Position numbers and translations under genes: made by a program. 64,000 bases of DNA, from the NCBI RefSeq assembly GCF_965229915.1, contig NZ_CBDDJZ010000001.1:3348001-3412000 (forward strand), read 5' to 3'. The notes under the pieces were generated by a model that saw only the letters and a list, made by a program, of their open reading frames with translations, did not search any database and had not been told where the DNA came from. This document shows positions 11,401 through 23,400 of this stretch, one piece after another (the stretch's first letter is position 1; each line of letters begins with the position of its first letter). Origin of the DNA: Marinoscillum sp965229915. GTDB taxonomy: Bacteria > Bacteroidota > Bacteroidia > Cytophagales > Cyclobacteriaceae.

Positions 11401-14400
11401 AGATTACCAGTCAGGTTGATGTTGCCAGCCACAGAAAGATCACCACCGACATTGACATCATTGGTTACTTCAAGAGAATCTCCGATAGCCACTGCACCGG
11501 AAATGTTAGCTGCTCTGATGTTGATGGAGTCAGCTTGTACATCATCCCCAACATACAGGTCGGTTCCAACAGCTAGTCCATTAGCCGTACGAATGGAATC
11601 AGCGAGTACATCATCAGTTACGATGAGGTCAGCACCGATTCGGGTATTGTTGGTAACGACCAGTGAATCAGTCACATCAACCCGAGCTACATTCAAGCTA
11701 TCGGCCACCACATTTTCAGTAGCTGTAATGACACGAGTGCCGATCGAGTCGGCGGAGATGTCTTCGAGATCAAGATTACCAGTCAGGTTGATGTCACCAC
11801 CAACTGTCAAGTCTTCAGCGATGTTAGCTGCCCGGATGTTGATGGAGTCAGCTTGTACATCATCGCCAACATACAGGTCTGTTCCTACAGCCAGTCCACT
11901 CAAGGTTCTAAGAGAATCAGCGAGTACATTATCAGTTACGATAAGATCCGCACCGATTCGGGTGTTGTTCGCAACGACCAGCGAATCTTCGATAGAGACT
12001 CTTTGTGCATTAATAGAATCCGAAACGATTGTTTCCTGCGCTGTTAGCACTCTTGTTCCGATCGAGTCAGCAGAGATGTCTTCGAGATCAAGATTACCAG
12101 TCAGGTTGATGTTGCCACCAACTGTCAAGTCTTCAGCGATGTTAGCTGCCCGGATGTTGATGGAGTCAGCTTGTACATCATCGCCAACATACAGGTCTGT
12201 ACCGATAGCAAGACCGTTCAAAGTTCTAAGAGAATCAGCCAGTACATCATCGGTTACAATCAGATCCGCACCGATTCGGGTGTTATTCGCAACGACCAGC
12301 GAATCTTCGATAGAGACTCTTTGTGCATTAATAGAATCCGAAACGATTGTTTCCTGCGCTGTTAGCACTCTTGTTCCGATCGAGTCAGCAGAGATGTCTT
12401 CAAGATCCAGGTTTCCAGTGAGGTTGATGTCACCACCTACGGTTAGGTCTTCAGCGATGTTAGCTGCCCGGATGTTGATGGAGTCGGCTTGTACATCATC
12501 CCCAACATACAGGTCTGTTCCTACAGCCAGTCCACTCAAGGTTCTAAGTGAATCAGCCAGCACATCATCAGTTACGATGAGGTCAGCACCGATTCGGGTG
12601 TTGTTGGCTACAACCAGCGAATCTTCGATGGAAACTCGTTGTGCATTGATAGAATCGGAAACGACATTTTCAGTAGCAGTGATGACACGAGTGCCGATCG
12701 AGTCAGCAGAGATGTCTTCGAGATCAAGATTACCAGTCAGGTTGATGTTGCCAGCCACAGAAAGATCACCACCGACATTGACATCATTGGTTACTTCAAG
12801 AGAATCTCCGATAGCCACTGCACCGGAAATGTTAGCTGCTCTGATGTTGATGGAGTCAGCTTGTACATCATCCCCAACATACAGGTCTGTACCGACAGCA
12901 AGACCGTTCAAAGTTCTAAGAGAATCAGCCAGCACATCATCAGTTACGATGAGGTCAGCACCGATTCGGGTATTATTCGCAACGACCAGCGAATCAGTCA
13001 CGTCAACCCGAGCTACATTCAAGCTATCGGCCACCACATTTTCAGTAGCAGTGATGACACGAGTACCGATCGAGTCAGCAGAGATGTCTTCCAGGTCGAG
13101 GTTACCAGTGAGGTTGATGTTGCCAGCCACAGAAAGATCACCACCGACATTGACATCATTGGTTACTTCAAGAGAATCTCCGATAGCCACTGCACCGGAA
13201 ATGTTAGCTGCTCTGATGTTGATGGAGTCAGCTTGTACATCATCCCCAACATACAGGTCTGTACCGACAGCAAGACCGTTCAAAGTTCTAAGAGAATCAG
13301 CCAGCACATCATCAGTTACGATGAGGTCAGCACCGATTCGGGTGTTGTTGGCTACAACCAGCGAATCTTCGATGGAAACTCGTTGTGCATTGATAGAATC
13401 GGAAACGACATTTTCAGTAGCAGTGATGACACGAGTGCCGATCGAGTCAGCGGAAATGTCTTCCAGGTCGAGGTTTCCAGTGAGGTTGATGTCACCACCT
13501 ACGGTCAGATCTTCAGCGATGTTAGCTGCTCTGATGTTGATGGAGTCAGCTTGTACATCATCCCCAACATACAGGTCTGTACCGACAGCAAGACCGTTCA
13601 AAGTTCTAAGAGAATCAGCCAGCACATCATCAGTTACGATGAGGTCAGCACCGATTCGGGTATTGTTGGCTACAACAAGCGAATCAGTCACATCAACCCG
13701 AGCTACATTCAAGCTATCGGCCACCACATTTTCAGTAGCTGTGATCACCCGTGTTCCGATGGAGTCAGCGGAAATGTCTTCCAGATCCAGGTTACCAGTT
13801 AGGTTGATGTCACCACCTACGGTCAAGTCTTCAGTGATGTTGGCTGCCCGAATGTTGATAGAGTCAGCTTGTACATCATCGCCAACATACAGGTCGGTTC
13901 CAACAGCTAGTCCATTAGCCGTACGAATGGAATCAGCGAGTACATCATCAGTTACGATGAGGTCAGCACCGATTCGGGTATTGTTCGCAACGACCAGCGA
14001 ATCTTCGATGGAAACTCGTTGTGCATTGATAGAATCGGAAACTACATTTTCAGAAGCAGTGATGACACGAGTACCGATTGAGTCGGCTGAAATGTCTTCA
14101 AGATCCAGGTTACCAGTTAGGTTGATGTCACCACCTACGGTCAAGTCTTCAGTGATGTTGGCTGCCCGAATGTTGATAGAGTCAGCTTGTACATCATCGC
14201 CAACATACAGGTCGGTTCCAACAGCTAGTCCATTAGCCGTACGAATGGAATCAGCGAGTACATCATCAGTTACGATGAGGTCAGCACCGATTCGGGTATT
14301 ATTCGCAACGACCAGCGAATCAGTCACGTCAACCCGAGCTACATTCAAGCTATCGGCCACCACATTTTCAGTAGCAGTGATGACACGAGTACCGATCGAG

Positions 14401-17400
14401 TCAGCAGAGATGTCTTCCAGGTCGAGGTTACCAGTGAGGTTGATGTCACCACCTACGGTCAGATCTTCAGCGATGTTAGCTGCCCGGATGTTGATGGAGT
14501 CGGCTTGTACATCATCCCCAACATACAGGTCTGTACCGACAGCAAGACCGTTCAAAGTTCTAAGAGAATCCGCCAGTACATCATCAGTTACGATAAGATC
14601 CGCACCGATTCGGGTATTGTTGGCTACAACTAAGGAATCTTCGATAGAGACTCTTTGCGCATTGATGGAATCGGCCACCACATTTTCAGTAGCAGTGATG
14701 ACACGAGTACCGATCGAGTCAGCAGAGATGTCTTCCAGGTCGAGGTTACCAGTTAGGTTGATGTTGCCAGCCACAGAAAGATCACCACCGACATTGACAT
14801 CATTGGTTACTTCAAGAGAATCTCCGATAGCCACTGCACCGGAAATGTTGGCTGCTCTGATGTTAATGGAGTCAGCTTGTACATCATCGCCAACATACAG
14901 GTCGGTTCCAACAGCTAGTCCATTAGCCGTACGAATGGAATCAGCGAGTACATCATCAGTTACGATGAGGTCAGCACCGATTCGGGTATTATTCGCAACG
15001 ACCAGCGAATCAGTCACGTCAACCCGAGCTACATTCAAGCTATCGGCCACCACATTTTCAGTAGCAGTGATGACACGAGTACCGATCGAGTCAGCAGAGA
15101 TGTCTTCCAGGTCGAGGTTACCAGTGAGGTTGATGTCACCACCTACGGTCAGATCTTCAGCGATGTTAGCTGCCCGGATGTTGATGGAGTCGGCTTGTAC
15201 ATCATCCCCAACATACAGGTCTGTACCGACAGCAAGACCGTTCAAAGTTCTAAGAGAATCCGCCAGTACATCATCAGTTACGATAAGATCCGCACCGATT
15301 CGGGTATTGTTGGCTACAACTAAGGAATCTTCGATAGAGACTCTTTGCGCATTGATGGAATCGGCCACCACATTTTCAGTAGCAGTGATGACACGAGTAC
15401 CGATCGAGTCAGCAGAGATGTCTTCCAGGTCGAGGTTACCAGTTAGGTTGATGTTGCCAGCCACAGAAAGATCACCACCGACATTGACATCATTGGTTAC
15501 TTCAAGAGAATCTCCGATAGCCACTGCACCGGAAATGTTGGCTGCTCTGATGTTAATGGAGTCAGCTTGTACATCATCCCCAACATACAGGTCTGTACCG
15601 ACAGCAAGACCGTTCAAAGTTCTAAGAGAATCAGCCAGCACATCATCAGTTACGATAAGATCCGCACCGATTCGGGTATTATTCGCAACGACCAGCGAAT
15701 CAGTCACGTCAACCCGAGCTACATTCAAGCTATCGGCCACCACATTTTCAGTAGCAGTGATGACACGAGTACCGATCGAGTCAGCAGAGATGTCTTCCAG
15801 GTCGAGGTTACCAGTTAGGTTGATGTTGCCAGCCACAGAAAGATCACCACCGACATTGACATCATTGGTTACTTCAAGAGAATCTCCGATAGCCACTGCA
15901 CCGGAAATGTTAGCTGCCCGGATGTTAATGGAGTCGGCTTGCACATCATCCCCAACATACAGGTCGGTTCCTACAGCCAGACCACTCAAAGTTCTAAGAG
16001 AATCAGCGAGTACATCATCAGTTACGATGAGGTCAGCACCGATTCGGGTATTGTTCGCAACGACAAGCGAATCTTCGATGGAAACTCGTTGTGCATTGAT
16101 AGAATCGGAAACTACATTTTCAGAAGCAGTGATGACACGAGTACCGATTGAGTCGGCTGAAATGTCTTCAAGATCCAGGTTACCAGTTAGGTTGATGTCA
16201 CCACCTACGGTCAAGTCTTCAGTGATGTTGGCTGCCCGAATGTTGATAGAGTCAGCTTGTACATCATCGCCAACATACAGGTCGGTTCCAACAGCTAGTC
16301 CATTAGCCGTACGAATGGAATCAGCGAGTACATCATCAGTTACGATGAGGTCAGCACCGATTCGGGTATTGTTCGCAACGACCAGCGAATCAGTCACGTC
16401 AACCCGAGCTACATTCAAGCTATCGGCCACCACATTTTCAGTAGCAGTGATCACCCGTGTTCCGATCGAGTCAGCGGAAATATCTTCGAGATCCAGGTTT
16501 CCAGTGAGGTTGATGTCACCACCAACTGTCAAGTCTTCAGCGATGTTGGCTGCTCTAATGTTAATGGAGTCGGCTTGCACATCATCCCCAACATACAGGT
16601 CGGTTCCTACAGCCAGACCACTCAAAGTTCTAAGAGAATCAGCCAGCACATCATCAGTTACGATAAGATCCGCACCGATTCGGGTATTATTCGCAACGAC
16701 CAGCGAATCAGTCACGTCAACCCGAGCTACATTCAAGCTATCAGCCACCACATTTTCAGTAGCAGTGATCACCCGTGTTCCAATCGAGTCGGCGGAAATA
16801 TCTTCGAGATCCAGGTTACCAGTGAGGTTGATGTCACCACCTACGGTCAGATCTTCAGCGATGTTAGCTGCTCTGATGTTGATGGAGTCAGCTTGTACAT
16901 CATCCCCAACATACAGGTCTGTACCGACAGCAAGACCGTTCAAAGTTCTAAGAGAATCAGCCAGCACATCATCAGTTACGATGAGGTCAGCACCGATTCG
17001 GGTGTTGTTGGCTACAACCAGCGAATCTTCGATGGAAACTCGTTGTGCATTGATAGAATCGGAAACGACATTTTCAGTAGCAGTGATGACACGAGTGCCG
17101 ATCGAGTCAGCAGAGATGTCTTCGAGATCAAGATTACCAGTCAGGTTGATGTTGCCAGCCACAGAAAGATCACCACCGACATTGACATCATTGGTTACTT
17201 CAAGAGAATCTCCGATAGCCACTGCACCGGAAATGTTAGCTGCTCTGATGTTGATGGAGTCAGCTTGTACATCATCCCCAACATACAGGTCTGTACCGAC
17301 AGCAAGACCGTTCAAAGTTCTAAGAGAATCAGCCAGCACATCATCAGTTACGATGAGATCCGCACCGATTCGGGTATTGTTGGCTACAACAAGCGAATCT

Positions 17401-20400
17401 TCGATAGATACTCGTTGCGTGTTGATGGAATCGGAAACGATTGTTTCCTGCGCTGTTAGCACTCTTGTTCCGATCGAGTCAGCAGAGATGTCTTCGAGAT
17501 CAAGATTACCAGTCAGGTTGATGTCACCACCTACGGTTAGGTCTTCAGTGATGTTGGCTGCCCGAATGTTGATAGAGTCAGCTTGTACATCATCCCCAAC
17601 ATACAGATCGGTTCCAACAGCCAGTCCATTAGCCGTACGAATGGAATCAGCGAGTACATCATCAGTTACGATGAGGTCAGCACCGATTCGGGTATTATTC
17701 GCAACGACCAGCGAATCAGTCACGTCAACCCGAGCTACATTCAAGCTATCGGCCACCACATTTTCAGTAGCAGTGATGACACGAGTACCGATCGAGTCAG
17801 CAGAGATGTCTTCCAGGTCGAGGTTACCAGTGAGGTTGATGTCACCACCTACGGTCAGATCTTCAGCGATGTTAGCTGCTCTGATGTTGATGGAGTCAGC
17901 TTGTACATCATCCCCAACATACAGGTCTGTACCGACAGCAAGACCGTTCAAAGTTCTAAGAGAATCAGCCAGCACATCATCAGTTACGATGAGGTCAGCA
18001 CCGATTCGGGTGTTGTTGGCTACAACCAGCGAATCTTCGATGGAAACTCGTTGTGCATTGATAGAATCGGAAACGACATTTTCAGTAGCAGTGATGACAC
18101 GAGTGCCGATCGAGTCAGCAGAGATGTCTTCGAGATCAAGATTACCAGTCAGGTTGATGTTGCCAGCCACAGAAAGATCACCACCGACATTGACATCATT
18201 GGTTACTTCAAGAGAATCTCCGATAGCCACTGCACCGGAAATGTTAGCTGCTCTGATGTTGATGGAGTCAGCTTGTACATCATCCCCAACATACAGGTCT
18301 GTACCGACAGCAAGACCGTTCAAAGTTCTAAGAGAATCAGCCAGCACATCATCAGTTACGATGAGGTCAGCACCGATTCGGGTATTATTCGCAACGACCA
18401 GCGAATCAGTCACGTCAACCCGAGCTACATTCAAGCTATCGGCCACCACATTTTCAGTAGCAGTGATGACACGAGTACCGATCGAGTCAGCAGAGATGTC
18501 TTCCAGGTCGAGGTTACCAGTGAGGTTGATGTCACCACCTACGGTCAGATCTTCAGCGATGTTAGCTGCTCTGATGTTGATGGAGTCAGCTTGTACATCA
18601 TCCCCAACATACAGGTCTGTACCGACAGCAAGACCGTTCAAAGTTCTAAGAGAATCAGCCAGCACATCATCAGTTACGATGAGGTCAGCACCGATTCGGG
18701 TGTTGTTGGCTACAACCAGCGAATCTTCGATGGAAACTCGTTGTGCATTGATAGAATCGGAAACGACATTTTCAGTAGCAGTGATGACACGAGTGCCGAT
18801 CGAGTCAGCAGAGATGTCTTCGAGATCAAGATTACCAGTCAGGTTGATGTTGCCAGCCACAGAAAGATCACCACCGACATTGACATCATTGGTTACTTCA
18901 AGAGAATCTCCGATAGCCACTGCACCGGAAATGTTAGCTGCTCTGATGTTGATGGAGTCAGCTTGTACATCATCCCCAACATACAGGTCTGTACCGACAG
19001 CAAGACCGTTCAAAGTTCTAAGAGAATCAGCCAGCACATCATCAGTTACGATGAGGTCAGCACCGATTCGGGTATTATTCGCAACGACCAGCGAATCAGT
19101 CACGTCAACCCGAGCTACATTCAAGCTATCGGCCACCACATTTTCAGTAGCAGTGATGACACGAGTACCGATCGAGTCAGCAGAGATGTCTTCCAGGTCG
19201 AGGTTACCAGTGAGGTTGATGTCACCACCTACGGTCAGATCTTCAGCGATGTTAGCTGCTCTGATGTTGATGGAGTCAGCTTGTACATCATCCCCAACAT
19301 ACAGGTCTGTACCGACAGCAAGACCGTTCAAAGTTCTAAGAGAATCAGCCAGCACATCATCAGTTACGATGAGGTCAGCACCGATTCGGGTGTTGTTGGC
19401 TACAACCAGCGAATCTTCGATGGAAACTCGTTGTGCATTGATAGAATCGGAAACGACATTTTCAGTAGCAGTGATGACACGAGTGCCGATCGAGTCAGCA
19501 GAGATGTCTTCGAGATCAAGATTACCAGTCAGGTTGATGTTGCCAGCCACAGAAAGATCACCACCGACATTGACATCATTGGTTACTTCAAGAGAATCTC
19601 CGATAGCCACTGCACCGGAAATGTTAGCTGCTCTGATGTTGATGGAGTCAGCTTGTACATCATCCCCAACATACAGGTCTGTACCGACAGCAAGACCGTT
19701 CAAAGTTCTAAGAGAATCAGCCAGCACATCATCAGTTACGATGAGGTCAGCACCGATTCGGGTGTTGTTGGCTACAACCAGCGAATCTTCGATGGAAACT
19801 CGTTGTGCATTGATAGAATCGGAAACGACATTTTCAGTAGCAGTGATGACACGAGTGCCGATCGAGTCAGCGGAAATGTCTTCCAGGTCGAGGTTTCCAG
19901 TGAGGTTGATGTCACCACCTACGGTCAGATCTTCAGCGATGTTAGCTGCTCTGATGTTGATGGAGTCAGCTTGTACATCATCCCCAACATACAGGTCTGT
20001 ACCGACAGCAAGACCGTTCAAAGTTCTAAGAGAATCAGCCAGCACATCATCAGTTACGATGAGGTCAGCACCGATTCGGGTATTGTTGGCTACAACAAGC
20101 GAATCAGTCACATCAACCCGAGCTACATTCAAGCTATCGGCCACCACATTTTCAGTAGCTGTGATCACCCGTGTTCCGATGGAGTCAGCGGAAATGTCTT
20201 CCAGATCCAGGTTACCAGTTAGGTTGATGTCACCACCTACGGTCAAGTCTTCAGTGATGTTGGCTGCCCGAATGTTGATAGAGTCAGCTTGTACATCATC
20301 GCCAACATACAGGTCGGTTCCAACAGCTAGTCCATTAGCCGTACGAATGGAATCAGCGAGTACATCATCAGTTACGATGAGGTCAGCACCGATTCGGGTA

Positions 20401-23400
20401 TTGTTCGCAACGACCAGCGAATCTTCGATGGAAACTCGTTGTGCATTGATAGAATCGGAAACTACATTTTCAGAAGCAGTGATGACACGAGTACCGATTG
20501 AGTCGGCTGAAATGTCTTCAAGATCCAGGTTACCAGTTAGGTTGATGTCACCACCTACGGTCAAGTCTTCAGTGATGTTGGCTGCCCGAATGTTGATAGA
20601 GTCAGCTTGTACATCATCGCCAACATACAGGTCGGTTCCAACAGCTAGTCCATTAGCCGTACGAATGGAATCAGCGAGTACATCATCAGTTACGATGAGG
20701 TCAGCACCGATTCGGGTATTATTCGCAACGACCAGCGAATCAGTCACGTCAACCCGAGCTACATTCAAGCTATCGGCCACCACATTTTCAGTAGCAGTGA
20801 TGACACGAGTACCGATCGAGTCAGCAGAGATGTCTTCCAGGTCGAGGTTACCAGTGAGGTTGATGTCACCACCTACGGTCAGATCTTCAGCGATGTTAGC
20901 TGCCCGGATGTTGATGGAGTCGGCTTGTACATCATCCCCAACATACAGGTCTGTACCGACAGCAAGACCGTTCAAAGTTCTAAGAGAATCCGCCAGTACA
21001 TCATCAGTTACGATAAGATCCGCACCGATTCGGGTATTGTTGGCTACAACTAAGGAATCTTCGATAGAGACTCTTTGCGCATTGATGGAATCGGCCACCA
21101 CATTTTCAGTAGCAGTGATGACACGAGTACCGATCGAGTCAGCAGAGATGTCTTCCAGGTCGAGGTTACCAGTTAGGTTGATGTTGCCAGCCACAGAAAG
21201 ATCACCACCGACATTGACATCATTGGTTACTTCAAGAGAATCTCCGATAGCCACTGCACCGGAAATGTTGGCTGCTCTGATGTTAATGGAGTCAGCTTGT
21301 ACATCATCGCCAACATACAGGTCGGTTCCAACAGCTAGTCCATTAGCCGTACGAATGGAATCAGCGAGTACATCATCAGTTACGATGAGGTCAGCACCGA
21401 TTCGGGTATTATTCGCAACGACCAGCGAATCAGTCACGTCAACCCGAGCTACATTCAAGCTATCGGCCACCACATTTTCAGTAGCAGTGATGACACGAGT
21501 ACCGATCGAGTCAGCAGAGATGTCTTCCAGGTCGAGGTTACCAGTGAGGTTGATGTCACCACCTACGGTCAGATCTTCAGCGATGTTAGCTGCCCGGATG
21601 TTGATGGAGTCGGCTTGTACATCATCCCCAACATACAGGTCTGTACCGACAGCAAGACCGTTCAAAGTTCTAAGAGAATCCGCCAGTACATCATCAGTTA
21701 CGATAAGATCCGCACCGATTCGGGTATTGTTGGCTACAACTAAGGAATCTTCGATAGAGACTCTTTGCGCATTGATGGAATCGGCCACCACATTTTCAGT
21801 AGCAGTGATGACACGAGTACCGATCGAGTCAGCAGAGATGTCTTCCAGGTCGAGGTTACCAGTTAGGTTGATGTTGCCAGCCACAGAAAGATCACCACCG
21901 ACATTGACATCATTGGTTACTTCAAGAGAATCTCCGATAGCCACTGCACCGGAAATGTTGGCTGCTCTGATGTTAATGGAGTCAGCTTGTACATCATCCC
22001 CAACATACAGGTCTGTACCGACAGCAAGACCGTTCAAAGTTCTAAGAGAATCAGCCAGCACATCATCAGTTACGATAAGATCCGCACCGATTCGGGTATT
22101 ATTCGCAACGACCAGCGAATCAGTCACGTCAACCCGAGCTACATTCAAGCTATCGGCCACCACATTTTCAGTAGCAGTGATGACACGAGTACCGATCGAG
22201 TCAGCAGAGATGTCTTCCAGGTCGAGGTTACCAGTTAGGTTGATGTTGCCAGCCACAGAAAGATCACCACCGACATTGACATCATTGGTTACTTCAAGAG
22301 AATCTCCGATAGCCACTGCACCGGAAATGTTAGCTGCCCGGATGTTAATGGAGTCGGCTTGCACATCATCCCCAACATACAGGTCGGTTCCTACAGCCAG
22401 ACCACTCAAAGTTCTAAGAGAATCAGCGAGTACATCATCAGTTACGATGAGGTCAGCACCGATTCGGGTATTGTTCGCAACGACAAGCGAATCTTCGATG
22501 GAAACTCGTTGTGCATTGATAGAATCGGAAACTACATTTTCAGAAGCAGTGATGACACGAGTACCGATTGAGTCGGCTGAAATGTCTTCAAGATCCAGGT
22601 TACCAGTTAGGTTGATGTCACCACCTACGGTCAAGTCTTCAGTGATGTTGGCTGCCCGAATGTTGATAGAGTCAGCTTGTACATCATCGCCAACATACAG
22701 GTCGGTTCCAACAGCTAGTCCATTAGCCGTACGAATGGAATCAGCGAGTACATCATCAGTTACGATGAGGTCAGCACCGATTCGGGTATTGTTCGCAACG
22801 ACCAGCGAATCAGTCACGTCAACCCGAGCTACATTCAAGCTATCGGCCACCACATTTTCAGTAGCAGTGATCACCCGTGTTCCGATCGAGTCAGCGGAAA
22901 TATCTTCGAGATCCAGGTTTCCAGTGAGGTTGATGTCACCACCAACTGTCAAGTCTTCAGCGATGTTGGCTGCTCTAATGTTAATGGAGTCGGCTTGCAC
23001 ATCATCCCCAACATACAGGTCGGTTCCTACAGCCAGACCACTCAAAGTTCTAAGAGAATCAGCCAGCACATCATCAGTTACGATAAGATCCGCACCGATT
23101 CGGGTATTATTCGCAACGACCAGCGAATCAGTCACGTCAACCCGAGCTACATTCAAGCTATCAGCCACCACATTTTCAGTAGCAGTGATCACCCGTGTTC
23201 CAATCGAGTCGGCGGAAATATCTTCGAGATCCAGGTTACCAGTGAGGTTGATGTCACCACCTACGGTCAGATCTTCAGCGATGTTAGCTGCTCTGATGTT
23301 GATGGAGTCAGCTTGTACATCATCCCCAACATACAGGTCTGTACCAACAGCAAGACCGTTCAAAGTTCTAAGAGAATCAGCGAGTACATCATCAGTTACG

